Shown one piece after another: positions 17,616-26,144 of a stretch of 64,000 nt of DNA. A program made the translations under genes and the position numbers. Below the pieces are notes generated by a model. The model searched no databases, was not told the DNA's origin, and saw nothing but the letters and a program-made list of their open reading frames with translations. Origin of the DNA: Microbacterium sp. EYE_78 (GTDB taxonomy: Bacteria > Actinomycetota > Actinomycetes > Actinomycetales > Microbacteriaceae); contig NZ_JAHXMY010000002.1 of NCBI RefSeq assembly GCF_023149035.1, forward strand, positions 1,353,846 through 1,417,845, in the 5' to 3' direction. Numbering within the stretch: the first letter of the stretch is position 1; every line of letters starts with the position of its first letter.

Positions 17616-18161
17616 TCAGGCGGTGCGTGCTGCGCGGCGAGCTGCGAGTTCGTCGACGGCCTCAGGCTGCTGCGCGTCGAAGTCGACCAGCGTGGTCTCG
17701 ACCTCGCGGAGGACCTTGCCGACTGCGATGCCGAACACTCCCTGACCACGGCTGACCAGGTCGATGACCTCATCGTTCGATGTGCAGAGATAGACCGACG
17801 CTCCGTCGCTCATCAACGTCGTCCCTGCGAGATCGCGGATGCCGGCGGCTCGGAGCTGGTCGACGGCGATGCGGATCTGCTGCAGCGAGATGCCGGTGTC
17901 GAGGAGGCGCTTGACGAGCTTGAGGACGAGGATGTCGCGGAAGCCGTAGAGGCGCTGCGATCCCGAACCGCTGGCACCGCGCACCGTCGGCTCCACGAGC
18001 TCGGTGCGCGCCCAGTAATCGAGCTGCCGGTAGGTGATGCCCGCGGCTCGCGCGGCCTGAGCCCCTCGGTATCCGACTTCGTCGTCCATCTCGGGGAGGC
18101 CGTCGGTGAACAGGAGCTCGGTCGAGAACTTCTGCTCGCCCAGCGCGTCGTGCGCGGTCAT
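17616..18161 (-). CDS. MerR-family regulator, Rv1830/ResR-like
   Basis: A 181-residue MerR regulator. The winged helix is seen as AARAAGITYRQLDYWARTELVEP followed by SQRLYGFRDILVLKLVKRLLDTGISLQQIR (about residues 28-85). The N-terminal GEQKFSTELLFTDGLPEMDDEVGYRG matches the Rv1830 group, reported as a growth regulator in M. tuberculosis. There is no Cys-rich effector site, so it is not a metal sensor of the classical type. The ATG at 18161 has a perfect AGGAGG five bases upstream. It is the third gene of the garA-ftsR-resR operon, 94 bp after ftsR; the bifunctional nuclease gene that separates the two MerR genes in M. tuberculosis (Rv1829) is absent here. Confidence 0.87.
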   Translation of the reverse strand: MTAHDALGEQKFSTELLFTDGLPEMDDEVGYRGAQAARAAGITYRQLDYWARTELVEPTVRGASGSGSQRLYGFRDILVLKLVKRLLDTGISLQQIRIAVDQLRAAGIRDLAGTTLMSDGASVYLCTSNDEVIDLVSRGQGVFGIAVGKVLREVETTLVDFDAQQPEAVDELAARRAARTA

Positions 18162-18255
18162 CGAGGCCTCCTGCGGTGTCGGTCCTTCCACGCTAGAGGA
18201 GGGAGAGGGCTGCGGCAACGACATCCGACTCCGCGGGTCGGCGTGTCGCGGGTGG

Positions 18256-18936
18256 TCAGGGCGTGAGGCGGTCGAGCGCAGTCGACACGAAGAACTGGCG
18301 GAGCTCGTCGAGCCGACGGGCGAGCTCTGGAGCCAACTCGCTCGCCTGCGCGCGAGAGCCCGCGTCCGTGCGGCGCAGCAGGGGCGCGATCGCACTCTCG
18401 ATCAGCGAGACCTCGCGTTCGGCGGTCTGCCGAATGCTGCGGACGTGGCGGGGCTGGATGCCGTGGGCATCCAGCGCGACGAGCGTGCGAAGGAGCCCCA
18501 GCGCACGTTCGTCGAACGTGTCGGAGGGCGCGATCACGCCGGCGGACACCGCATCGTTGAGCAGCGTCGGGGTCGCACCGGCCGCCGTGATCAGCTCATC
18601 GCGCCGGTATCGGCGAGTCGTCTGCACGATGGATGCGGGAGGCGTCGGAGGCGCTGCGTCGCCGTGCTCCTCGAGGTATTCGCGGATGCGCGCGAGCGGG
18701 ATGCCGAAATCGCGCTGCATCGTCAACGCCGTGCGGAGCCGCTCGACGTCGGCAGCGGAGAACTTCCGGTAGCCGGACTCGGTGCGAACAGGTGTGACGA
18801 TCCCCTGGACCTCGAGGAAGCGCAGCTTGCTCGCCGTCAGGGACGGGAAGTCGGGGCTGAGCCGAGCCAGCACCTGACCGATGCTCAAAGAGCCCGAGGA
18901 CGCTGTCCGTCCTCGGGATGCGGCCGCCGGGCTCAC
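18256..18936 (-). CDS. ftsR: MerR-family regulator FtsR (Rv1828-like)
   Basis: A 226-residue MerR-type protein. The DNA-binding part is SIGQVLARLSPDFPSLTASKLRFLEVQGIVTPVRTESGYRKFS (about residues 17-60, broken here by no gaps), followed by a dimerisation helix and a C-terminal helical domain. The family includes Corynebacterium FtsR, which activates ftsZ, and M. tuberculosis Rv1828. The GTG at 18936 overlaps the garA stop by four bases (GTGA), so it is translationally coupled to garA. The dcw cluster at the left edge of the window is a plausible target, but no binding site was identified. Confidence 0.87.
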   Translation of the reverse strand: MSPAAASRGRTASSGSLSIGQVLARLSPDFPSLTASKLRFLEVQGIVTPVRTESGYRKFSAADVERLRTALTMQRDFGIPLARIREYLEEHGDAAPPTPPASIVQTTRRYRRDELITAAGATPTLLNDAVSAGVIAPSDTFDERALGLLRTLVALDAHGIQPRHVRSIRQTAEREVSLIESAIAPLLRRTDAGSRAQASELAPELARRLDELRQFFVSTALDRLTP

Positions 18937-19421
18937 GCTCCGATCGCCCGCTCAGCCGGTGCGACGAAGAAGTTCAGTCGGAACTTGCCCACACGCACCT
19001 CGGCGCCGTCGGTGAGGGTCGCGCGATCGACGCGCTCCCCGTTCACGTAGGTGCCGTTCAGCGAACGCTGGTCGACGAGCTCGAAGATCGCGCCGGCTCG
19101 GGTGATCTCTGCGTGCCGACGCGACACGGTCACGTCGTCGAAGAAGATGTCGGCTTCGGGGTGACGACCGACCGTGGTCACGTCGGTATCGAGGAGGTAT
19201 CGCGCGCCCGCGGTCGGACCGGACCGGACGATGAGGAGCGCCGCACGGGCCGGGAGCGCATTGATCGCGTCGACCTCGGCCGCCGTCAGCTCGGCGCCGA
19301 ACGGCACGAAGGAGAGGTCGGAATCATGTCCGAAGGTCTGCGTCGAGTCGACCAGTCGCGGGTGCGCCGACGTCTCGGCACCACGATGGATGTCGCCGCC
19401 CGGTCGCTGATTGTCGTCCAC
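18933..19421 (-). CDS. garA: FHA-domain regulator GarA/OdhI type
   Basis: A 162-residue protein with a C-terminal forkhead-associated domain (about residues 75-150): RYLLDTDVTTVGRHPEADI, FDDVTVSRRHAEI, FELVDQRSLNGTYVNGERVD. In mycobacteria and corynebacteria the unphosphorylated protein inhibits 2-oxoglutarate dehydrogenase and is switched by PknB/PknG phosphorylation of an N-terminal threonine. The usual ETTSVF motif is not present; STQTFG at about residues 27-32 is the best candidate site. The GTG at 19421 has GGAGG seven bases upstream and TAGTGT further upstream as a -10. It is first in the garA-ftsR-resR-like operon. Confidence 0.9.
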   Translation of the reverse strand: MDDNQRPGGDIHRGAETSAHPRLVDSTQTFGHDSDLSFVPFGAELTAAEVDAINALPARAALLIVRSGPTAGARYLLDTDVTTVGRHPEADIFFDDVTVSRRHAEITRAGAIFELVDQRSLNGTYVNGERVDRATLTDGAEVRVGKFRLNFFVAPAERAIGA

Positions 19422-19582
19422 GATGTCCTCCTCATTCCACACTAACGGATCGGCACCACGATGGTGGCCGCGCGTCGGCGTCGGGACGCGAGCGTGTTTC
19501 TCCGTGTGTCGTCGGGTGCGACGCGGAACAGCCCGCCTGCGTAGCCTGTCGCAGACCGCCCGCCAGAACAAGGAGCAGAATC

Positions 19583-19936
19583 GTGTCCAGCCCGTCCCCC
19601 CGCATCCCGGCCGCCGTCGCGCGTCAGGCTGCGACCTGCATGTGCAGCACGGGACGAGCCTGCTCCTCCTTCGCGCCGGGCCACGCCGTCCACCTGATCC
19701 AGGCACGGCTCGTGGCCGCGACGCCCACCGAGTGGGTCGACGCGATCGTCGCGGACGCCGACGAGGCGTCGGGCGAGGTCACCCTCGAGTCGTGGCCCGA
19801 CGGGTCGAGCATCGAGCTCTGGAACGGAGCGGGGGCGGCCATCGCCGTGCAGGCAGGCGACCCGGTCGCCTACCACCCGCGCCACCACGTGCTCGCGGTG
19901 GGCACGCGCCGGTTCAACGCGCTTCGGCTCGCCTGA
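19583..19936 (+). CDS. Conserved hypothetical protein
   Basis: A 117-residue protein of unknown function. It has an N-terminal part with two Cys (ATCMCSTGRACSSFAPGH) and a beta-rich C-terminal part (EVTLESWPDGSSIELWNGAG, ending GTRRFNALRLA). No transmembrane segment or signal peptide is clear. The GTG at 19583 has AAGGAG upstream. It is divergent from garA and convergent with the copper-storage gene; the 140 bp before it contains TAGCCT at 19540-19545 as a possible -10. I do not recognise the family. Confidence 0.6.
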   Translation: MSSPSPRIPAAVARQAATCMCSTGRACSSFAPGHAVHLIQARLVAATPTEWVDAIVADADEASGEVTLESWPDGSSIELWNGAGAAIAVQAGDPVAYHPRHHVLAVGTRRFNALRLA

Positions 19937-19972
19937 TCCCCGAGCCTCGCCCGATCTCCGCCGCTCAGCGGC

Positions 19973-20371
19973 TCACGCGGCCGCCATGGCGTCGAGGACG
20001 GCGCCACAGGCGTCCATGCACGCCCGGCACGCCTCCGCGCACATCGCGCACACCGGGCTGTGGTCCGCGTGCGCGGCGCACTCGGCCATGCAGGCGCGGC
20101 ACATCTCGATGCATGCGTCGAGCATCGCCCGCATCGCCTCGGGCGTCATCCCCGACATGCGAAGCATGCTCCGCATCATCGTGTTGCACATGTCGGCGCA
20201 GTTCATGCAGGACGCCGCGCAGTCCATCTCCTGCGCCGAACACACCACGCAGGCCTGCTCGCACGCCGCGAGGGCGTCCATCGCGGCCTGCATCTGGGGC
20301 GCGTCAGCCGCCGGCATCCCGGCCATGGTGGCATCCTGTCCTGCCATCGCGTCCATCATCATGCGGTCCAT
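19973..20371 (-). CDS. Four-helix bundle copper-binding protein (Csp/DUF326 type)
   Basis: A 132-residue protein with 16 cysteines and many methionines arranged as CxxC, CxxxC and CxxxxxC pairs on predicted helices (for example CVVC, CAASCMNC, CMAEC, CAMCAEACRAC). This is the pattern of cytosolic copper storage proteins, where Cys residues line a four-helix bundle and hold many Cu(I) ions. No signal peptide is present, so it is probably cytosolic (Csp3-like). The ATG at 20371 follows GGGAG; the upstream in-frame extension is not conserved-looking. It is divergent from copC, 113 bp away, forming a copper locus. A 7-bp inverted repeat (20388-20406) lies in its leader. Confidence 0.85.
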   Translation of the reverse strand: MDRMMMDAMAGQDATMAGMPAADAPQMQAAMDALAACEQACVVCSAQEMDCAASCMNCADMCNTMMRSMLRMSGMTPEAMRAMLDACIEMCRACMAECAAHADHSPVCAMCAEACRACMDACGAVLDAMAAA

Positions 20372-20472
20372 CGGTCTCCCACTCCCTGCGGGCGGACCTC
20401 GCCCGCGATGCGCACATGGTAGCCGTCGGCACCAGGACTGAACAGGGCCGCCCAACGAGCGTGCGCGCGCGT

Positions 20473-20484
20473 TAGCGTCGCGGC
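20473..20484 (+). promoter_or_regulatory. Leaderless -10 promoter of copC
   Basis: TAGCGT (20473-20478) is separated by six bases from the ATG at 20485. No ribosome-binding sequence precedes the start. Confidence 0.7.
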
Positions 20485-21072
20485 ATGCACCTCGCGACGA
20501 CACGCCCCTCGCCCCGCAGGATCCATCGCCTCGGCACAGCCGCTGCGAGTGCGGCCCTCGCCGCCGTGCTGCTGCTGGCGCCCGCGGGAGCGGCGTCGGC
20601 GCACGACGAACTCATCGGGTCCGACCCGGCCGCCGACGACGTCCTCGCGACGACACCCGAGCAGATCACCCTGACCTTCAGCGACGCACCCTCGACCGAG
20701 GCGGGCGCCACCGAGGTGGCCGTCCTCGACGAGGACTGCGCGTCGGTGGCCTCGGGCGACCCGGTGGTCGACGGCAACGAGGTGACGCAGGCGATCGAGG
20801 GCACGATCGAGGGCGCCGTCCTCGTCCAGTGGAGGGTGGTCTCGAGCGACGGCCACCCGATCTCGGACGAGTACGTCTTCTCCGTCGGCGACGACGCCGC
20901 CGTGACCGCCGCCGAGCAGTGCGGCGAGTCGGCCGGGGAGCAGAACGACGGATCGTCGCAGGGCTTCAACGCCGTGCCGTACGCCGTCGGCGCGGCCGTC
21001 ATCTTCGTCGCCGTCGGCGCCGTCATCGCGATCGCCATCGTGCGCGGTCGACGCGGCGAGACCCGGGAGTGA
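20485..21072 (+). CDS. copC: Copper resistance protein CopC with C-terminal membrane anchor
   Basis: A 195-residue exported copper protein. A signal peptide ends at ASA-His40, so His40 becomes the N-terminal residue of the mature protein, as needed for the CopC Cu(II) site. The partner residues are seen in SSDGHPISDEY (Asp122 and His124). The fold is the usual CopC beta-barrel, here followed by an acidic linker and one transmembrane helix (about 163-187) with a positive tail. It holds Cu(II) outside the membrane. It is divergent from the copper-storage gene and 29 bp upstream of lpd, which has its own promoter. Confidence 0.92.
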   Translation: MHLATTRPSPRRIHRLGTAAASAALAAVLLLAPAGAASAHDELIGSDPAADDVLATTPEQITLTFSDAPSTEAGATEVAVLDEDCASVASGDPVVDGNEVTQAIEGTIEGAVLVQWRVVSSDGHPISDEYVFSVGDDAAVTAAEQCGESAGEQNDGSSQGFNAVPYAVGAAVIFVAVGAVIAIAIVRGRRGETRE

Positions 21073-21089
21073 CCCCACCCGCGTCGGAC

Positions 21090-21101
21090 TAGGCTGGAGG
21101 C
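21090..21101 (+). promoter_or_regulatory. Leaderless -10 promoter of lpd
   Basis: TAGGCT (21090-21095) lies six bases before the ATG at 21102. The intervening GGAGGC looks like a ribosome site but is too close to the start codon to act as one. Confidence 0.7.
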
Positions 21102-22502
21102 ATGCCTCATTACGACGTCGTCATCCTCGGTGCCGGCCCCGGCGGCTATGTCGCGGCCGTCCGTTCCGCACAGCTCGGACTGTCCACCGCCATCATCGAA
21201 GAGAAGTACTGGGGCGGTGTCTGCCTCAACGTCGGATGCATCCCCTCCAAGGCGCTGCTGAAGAACGCCGACCTCGCGCACACCTTCACCCACAAGGCCG
21301 ATCTCTTCGGCATCAGCGGTGACGTCAGCTTCGACTTCGGGACGGCATGGGACCGCAGCCGCAAGGTCGCGGAGACCCACGTCAAGGGCATCCACTTCCT
21401 GATGAAGAAGAACAAGGTGACCGAGTACCAGGGTCGCGGTTCGTTCATCGACGCCAAGTCGATCGAGGTCACCAAGGAGGACGGGTCGACCGAGACCGTC
21501 ACGGCCGACAACGTCATCATCTCGACCGGCTCGACCGTCCGCCTGCTGCCCGGCGTGACCCTGAGCGACAACGTCGTCACCTACGAGGAGCAGATCCTCA
21601 CGCGAGAGCTCCCGAAGACGATGGTCATCGTCGGCGCCGGCGCCATCGGCATGGAGTTCGCCTTCGTGATGAGCAACTACGGCGTCAAGGTCACGATCAT
21701 CGAATTCCTCGACCGCGCGCTCCCGAACGAGGACGTGGAGGTCTCGAAGGAGATCCAGCGCCAGTACAAGAAGTACGGCATCGAGATCCTCACCTCCACC
21801 AAGGTCGAGTCGATCGTCGACGCGGGCGACAAGGTCACCGTCTCGTACTCGGCGAACGCCGATGGCGCGAAGGGCGAGATCGAGGCCGACAAGGTCCTGA
21901 TGTCGATCGGGTTCGCTCCGCGCGTCGAGGGCTTCGGCCTCGACAAGACCGGTGTGAAGCTCACCGACCGCGGCGCGATCGAGATCGACGACCACATGCG
22001 TACCAACGTCGACGGCGTCTACGCCATCGGCGACGTCACCGCGAAGCTGCAGCTCGCCCACGTCGCCGAGGCGCAGGGCGTCGTGGCGGCCGAGACCATC
22101 GGCAAGGCCGAGACGCAGACGCTCGGCGACTACCGCAACATGCCGCGCGCCACCTTCTGCTCGCCGCAGGTCGCCTCGTTCGGCCTCACCGAGCAGCAGG
22201 CCCGCGACGCAGGGTACGACGTCAAGGTCGCCAAGTTCCCGTTCTCGGCCAACGGCAAGGCCAACGGCCTCGGTGAGCCGGTCGGCTTCGTGAAGCTGAT
22301 CGCGGATGCCGAGCACCTCGAGCTCCTCGGCGGTCACCTGATCGGTCCCGACGTGTCGGAGCTCCTGCCCGAGCTCACCCTCGCGCAGAAGTGGGACCTC
22401 ACCGCACTCGAAGCCGCCCGCAACGTCCACACGCACCCGACGCTGTCGGAAGGCCTGCAGGAGGCGTTCCACGGCCTCGCAGGCCACATGATCAACCTCT
22501 GA
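21102..22502 (+). CDS. lpd: Dihydrolipoyl dehydrogenase
   Basis: A 466-residue flavoprotein, the E3 component of pyruvate and 2-oxoglutarate dehydrogenase complexes. It shows the FAD-binding [21 protein letters not shown], the redox disulfide [13 protein letters not shown] (Cys41 and Cys46), the NAD-binding [15 protein letters not shown], the second FAD motif [17 protein letters not shown], and the C-terminal active-site HTHPTLSE. Its functional link to GarA, which regulates 2-oxoglutarate dehydrogenase, makes its position near garA noteworthy but not proof of coregulation. The message is probably leaderless. A strong hairpin follows at 22559-22592. Confidence 0.97.
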   Translation: MPHYDVVILGAGPGGYVAAVRSAQLGLSTAIIEEKYWGGVCLNVGCIPSKALLKNADLAHTFTHKADLFGISGDVSFDFGTAWDRSRKVAETHVKGIHFLMKKNKVTEYQGRGSFIDAKSIEVTKEDGSTETVTADNVIISTGSTVRLLPGVTLSDNVVTYEEQILTRELPKTMVIVGAGAIGMEFAFVMSNYGVKVTIIEFLDRALPNEDVEVSKEIQRQYKKYGIEILTSTKVESIVDAGDKVTVSYSANADGAKGEIEADKVLMSIGFAPRVEGFGLDKTGVKLTDRGAIEIDDHMRTNVDGVYAIGDVTAKLQLAHVAEAQGVVAAETIGKAETQTLGDYRNMPRATFCSPQVASFGLTEQQARDAGYDVKVAKFPFSANGKANGLGEPVGFVKLIADAEHLELLGGHLIGPDVSELLPELTLAQKWDLTALEAARNVHTHPTLSEGLQEAFHGLAGHMINL

Positions 22503-22558
22503 TCGCCACCGGAGACCTATCGGAACGAATGGGTCTTCAGTAGCCTGACGATCACGAC

Positions 22559-22592
22559 TGACGCCGCCCCATCGAAGCCGGGGGCGGCGTCA
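22559..22592. terminator. Hairpin terminator after lpd
   Basis: TGACGCCGCCCC (22559-22570) pairs perfectly over 12 bp with GGGGCGGCGTCA (22581-22592) around a ten-base loop, between the converging lpd and CYTH genes. Confidence 0.8.
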
Positions 22593-22613
22593 GTGCGTTG
22601 CGGCGGAGCCCGG

Positions 22614-23267
22614 TCAGAGACCGAGCGCCCGCTCGAGCTTGGAGCCCGACGCCGAGACCGCTCCCCCGACGCCTCGGACGAGCCGGTCGGCAGCGTCGAA
22701 GAGGGCGTCCCGCGAGGCGGCATCCGCCGGCGCCGCAGGACCCAACTCGAGCTCCCACTCCCGCCATGACGTGTCGACGCCCCGCCGGACATCGGTGGCC
22801 GTGACCCGGTCGTCGACGAACTCGGCGAGCAGGGCGCCGGTCTCGTCACGCAACGCATAGGCCGTGCGCGAATTGCGGATCCGCGCCAGCGGCACGTACG
22901 GCGGCGCGGCGACCTCGGCCAGCACCTGCTCGATCGCCGCCGGGACGACGATCCGTTCCGTCCCGACGTCGTCGAGCGGCCATCGCGACTCGGCCTTGCC
23001 CTCCGCGGTCACGCGTTTGATGTGCCAGCCCTCATCGGGTCCGCCACTGCGCCGCCGGAGCGCGACGCGGGCACGACCCAAGCCGCCGGCGGCGTTGTCG
23101 AGGTAGTGCGCGTCGAGCTCGCGGGGTTCGGGCGCCCCCACCGACGCGACGCCGGGCAGTCGCGCCCAGTCGGGCAGCGGCGTCCCGGCGTCGACGTCGT
23201 AGGTGCGCTCGATCTCGAGCGAGTGCTCGGGCTCAGTCGTCAAGGGTCGAACGGTCGTCGCGCTCAT
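22614..23267 (-). CDS. CYTH-domain protein
   Basis: A 217-residue triphosphate-tunnel (CYTH) domain protein. The N-terminal strand reads HSLEIERTYDVD, where the family ExExK motif appears as ExExT, so the usual lysine is replaced. Later strands carry the basic residues expected inside the tunnel (ARVALRRRSG, WHIKRV) and acidic ones (LLAEFVDDRV, WREWELEL), and the end SGSKLERALGL is typical. Such proteins hydrolyse or bind triphosphates or polyphosphate. The ATG at 23267 overlaps the upstream 80-residue gene by 35 bp and has a weak ribosome site; a TTG at about 23240, just at the upstream stop, is an alternative start. Substrate is unknown. Confidence 0.8.
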   Translation of the reverse strand: MSATTVRPLTTEPEHSLEIERTYDVDAGTPLPDWARLPGVASVGAPEPRELDAHYLDNAAGGLGRARVALRRRSGGPDEGWHIKRVTAEGKAESRWPLDDVGTERIVVPAAIEQVLAEVAAPPYVPLARIRNSRTAYALRDETGALLAEFVDDRVTATDVRRGVDTSWREWELELGPAAPADAASRDALFDAADRLVRGVGGAVSASGSKLERALGL

Positions 23268-23475
23268 CGGCCGAGGGGTCGATGTCGCCCTCCGCCTCGA
23301 CGTACCGGAAGTCGGCGGACGTCGGTCCGTCGCCCTCACCGGTGTGCTCGTCGGCGCCGCCGCGTTCGTAGACGACCTGGGTCTCGCTGTAGGGCAGGAT
23401 CAGCCGATCGGAGTCGTCCTCGAGCGGGATGACCTGACCGTCGAGCGGTCCGCCGTGCAGTCGTGCGATTGCCAT
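23233..23475 (-). CDS. Small conserved acidic protein of unknown function
   Basis: An 80-residue protein beginning MAIARLHGGPLDGQVIPLED, with a C-terminal half rich in Asp and Glu. The start HGGPLDG and a later ILPYSETQVVYERG suggest a small beta fold. The ATG at 23475 has GGAGG seven bases upstream and TAGAGT further upstream as a -10. It overlaps the CYTH gene and is probably co-transcribed with it. No function can be assigned. Confidence 0.7.
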   Translation of the reverse strand: MAIARLHGGPLDGQVIPLEDDSDRLILPYSETQVVYERGGADEHTGEGDGPTSADFRYVEAEGDIDPSADERDDRSTLDD

Positions 23476-23519
23476 GTTGTACCTCCGGATCCGACTCTAG
23501 CCGGGCCCACCCTCCCCGC

Positions 23520-23542
23520 CCCGGCGCCTTGCCAGCGCCGGG
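23520..23542 (-). terminator. GC-rich hairpin after glgP
   Basis: CCCGGCGC (23520-23527) pairs with GCGCCGGG (23535-23542) around a seven-base loop, 21 bp after the glgP stop codon. It has no T run. Confidence 0.55.
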
Positions 23543-23562
23543 AACGGGTGATATCCGGCGCC

Positions 23563-26058
23563 TCAGACGACGGGCGGCGTGTGCCAGATGCGGTCGATGT
23601 AGTCGCGCATCGACCGGTCCGACGAGAAGAACCCGCTGCGGGCCACGTTGAGGATGGCGGCTCGGGTCCAGGCATCCTGATCCGCGTACATCGCGTCCAC
23701 GCGCCGCTGCGCGTCGATGTACGAGGTGTAGTCCGCGAGCGCCATGAACGGGTCGTGGTGGAGCAGGTTCGTGACGACCGGTTCGAACACCGAGCCGTCC
23801 CCACCCGAGAACGCACCCGACGAGATGAGGTCGAGCGAACGCGCGAGGTTCTCGTCGGCTCGGACGAAGTCGATCGGGTGGTACCCCTGTGCCGACAGGT
23901 CGGCGACCTCGGGCTCGGACATCCCGAAGAGGAAGAAGTTCTCGTCGCCGACCAGCTCGCGGATCTCGACGTTCGCGCCGTCATCGGTGCCGATGGTGAG
24001 CGCACCGTTCAGCGCGAACTTCATGTTGCCCGTCCCGGAGGCCTCCTTGCCGGCGAGCGAGATCTGCTCGGAGAGGTCGGCGGCGGGGACGACCCGCTCG
24101 GCGAGTGTGACGTTGTAGTTCGGCGGGAACAGCACGGCGAGGCGCCCCTCGACCCGCGGATCGGCGTTCACGACGGAGCCGACCGCGTTGATCAGGTGGA
24201 TGATGCGCTTGGCCATCGCGTAGCCCGGCGCGGCCTTCGCACCGAACACGAATGTCCTCGGCGTGACGTCCGCGGCCGCGACGCGACCCGACGCGATCGC
24301 GTCGTACTCCGTGATGATGTGCAGCAGCTTCAGCGTCTGCCGCTTGTACTCGTGCAGGCGCTTCACCATGACGTCGAGGAGGTGGTCGTCGGCGACGGTC
24401 AGGCCGTCGCGGTCGGCGAGCGTCCGCGCCAGCGCGCGCTTGTTCGCCGCCTTGACCGAGCGGAAGGCCGCCCGGAACTCCGCGTCGTCGGCGTAGTCCT
24501 CGAGCTCGCGGAGCCGATCGAGGTCGGTGAGCCAGCCCGCCCCGATGGTGTCGGTGATCAGTCGCGAGAGGCTCGGGTTCGCGAGCCGGATGAAGCGCCG
24601 GGGCGTGACGCCGTTGGTGACGTTGGTGAACTTCTCGGGGTAGAACTCGTCGAAGTCGGGGAGGACTTTCTCCCGGAGCAGCTGCGAGTGCAGTTCGGCG
24701 ACGCCGTTCACCTTCGCACCCGCGACCGTCGCGAGGTAGGCCATCCGCACCGCGCCGTCCGGCGCGATGATCGACATCCGGCGGATGCGGTCGCCGTCGT
24801 CGCCGAATCGCTCGCGGACCGCGTCGAGGAACTCGTCGTTGATCCGGTAGATGATCTCGAGGTGTCGCGGGAGCAGGCGGCCCAGCAGGTCGGCCGGCCA
24901 CACCTCGAGCGCCTCGGGCAGCAGGGTGTGGCAGGTGTAGGCGAAGCACTGCTGCGTGATCGCCCACGCGGCATCCCACTGGAGCTTGCGCTCATCGACG
25001 AGCACGCGCATCAGCTCGGGGACGCCGATGACGGGGTGGGTGTCGTTCAGCTGGAAGATCACCCGTGTGGGCAGGTCCGCCATGTCGAAGTCGCGAGGGA
25101 GGATGAGGTTCACGAAGTCGCTGATGGATGCCGCGACGAAGAAGTACTGCTGCTGCAGGCGCAGCTCCTTGCCCTGCGGTGTGGAGTCCTCGGGGTAGAG
25201 GACCTTCGAGATGTTCTCGGCGTAGGTCTGCGCCCGCACGGCCTCCTGGTAGTCGCCGGCGTTGAACACGCGCAGATCGAAGCCCTGGGTCGCTTGGGCG
25301 CTCCAGAGGCGCAGCGTGTTGACGCGGCCGTTGTGGTAGCCGGGCACCATGTAGTTGTGCGGGACGGCCTGCACGTTCCATGCCGGGATCCAGCGGGACC
25401 GCGTCACGCCCTCGTCGTCGTAGGTCTCGGTGTGACCGCCGAAGGAGATCGTCTGCGCCGCCTCCGGGTGGGGGAACTCCCACGGAGAACCGAGCGCGAG
25501 CCACGAGTCGGCCTGCTCGACCTGCTGCCCGTCGACGAAGGTCTGCCGGAAGATGCCGTACTCGTAGCGGATGCCGTACCCGACGCTCGGGACGCCGAGG
25601 GTCGCGAGCGAGTCGATGAAGCAGGCGGCCAGCCGGCCGAGGCCGCCGTTGCCGAGCCCGGGCTCGATCTCGAGCGCCCGGACGTCGTCGATGTCGAGTC
25701 CGCAGGCGGCGAGCGCCTCACCGGCGATGTCGCCGAGGCCCGTCGCGAGGAGGTTGTTGTCGAGCTGTCGGCCGAGGAGGTACTCCGCCGACAGGTACGC
25801 GACGCCCTTTGACTGCTCGGACCGCTGGCGGCGCACATCCTCCAGCCACCGGGCCATGAGGTAGTCGCGCACGGTCACCGCGAGGGCGAAGTAGCGGTCG
25901 TTCGCGGTCGAGGTGGACAACGCGACGCCGCGGCCGTTGTTGAGGTTCTCGAGGAACTGCGCGACGAAGCCGTCGACCGTCGCCTCGGGGGCTCTGACCG
26001 GAGCGGTGGCGAGGGGGTGGGTCGGCTGGAGGCGCGAAGGGGTGCGGGCGTTCATCAC
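23563..26058 (-). CDS. glgP: Glycogen/alpha-glucan phosphorylase
   Basis: An 831-residue GT35 phosphorylase that releases glucose 1-phosphate from glycogen or maltodextrin. The pyridoxal phosphate region is seen near the C-terminus as SLAGKEASGTGNMKFALNGALTIGT, with the Schiff-base Lys in EASGTGNMKF; ERVVPAADLSEQIS, VKRLHEYKRQTL and GLGNGGLGRLAACF are also characteristic. The GTG at 26058 (start MMNART) lies six bases after TAGCGT, so a leaderless message starting there is favoured over the next ATG. The downstream hairpin is at 23520-23542. Confidence 0.96.
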   Translation of the reverse strand: MMNARTPSRLQPTHPLATAPVRAPEATVDGFVAQFLENLNNGRGVALSTSTANDRYFALAVTVRDYLMARWLEDVRRQRSEQSKGVAYLSAEYLLGRQLDNNLLATGLGDIAGEALAACGLDIDDVRALEIEPGLGNGGLGRLAACFIDSLATLGVPSVGYGIRYEYGIFRQTFVDGQQVEQADSWLALGSPWEFPHPEAAQTISFGGHTETYDDEGVTRSRWIPAWNVQAVPHNYMVPGYHNGRVNTLRLWSAQATQGFDLRVFNAGDYQEAVRAQTYAENISKVLYPEDSTPQGKELRLQQQYFFVAASISDFVNLILPRDFDMADLPTRVIFQLNDTHPVIGVPELMRVLVDERKLQWDAAWAITQQCFAYTCHTLLPEALEVWPADLLGRLLPRHLEIIYRINDEFLDAVRERFGDDGDRIRRMSIIAPDGAVRMAYLATVAGAKVNGVAELHSQLLREKVLPDFDEFYPEKFTNVTNGVTPRRFIRLANPSLSRLITDTIGAGWLTDLDRLRELEDYADDAEFRAAFRSVKAANKRALARTLADRDGLTVADDHLLDVMVKRLHEYKRQTLKLLHIITEYDAIASGRVAAADVTPRTFVFGAKAAPGYAMAKRIIHLINAVGSVVNADPRVEGRLAVLFPPNYNVTLAERVVPAADLSEQISLAGKEASGTGNMKFALNGALTIGTDDGANVEIRELVGDENFFLFGMSEPEVADLSAQGYHPIDFVRADENLARSLDLISSGAFSGGDGSVFEPVVTNLLHHDPFMALADYTSYIDAQRRVDAMYADQDAWTRAAILNVARSGFFSSDRSMRDYIDRIWHTPPVV

Positions 26059-26070
26059 GCTACGACGCTA
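26059..26070 (-). promoter_or_regulatory. Leaderless -10 promoter of glgP
   Basis: On the minus strand TAGCGT (26070-26065) precedes the GTG at 26058 by six bases. A second TAGCGT overlaps the start codon region itself. Confidence 0.65.
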
Positions 26071-26144
26071 CACACGATCGAGGTCCGTGCGGGATCGATC
26101 GCGCAGAGTTCACAGTGCCGTGATCGGGCGGTGACAGACCCGTC

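Noticed and set aside
21096..21101. GGAGGC as the ribosome site of lpd
   Set aside because: It abuts the ATG with no spacer, so it cannot pair with 16S rRNA in the normal way; the TAGGCT box at the leaderless distance explains the start better.
22500..22560. A short non-coding RNA after lpd
   Set aside because: Apart from the terminator hairpin no promoter or conserved structure could be seen.
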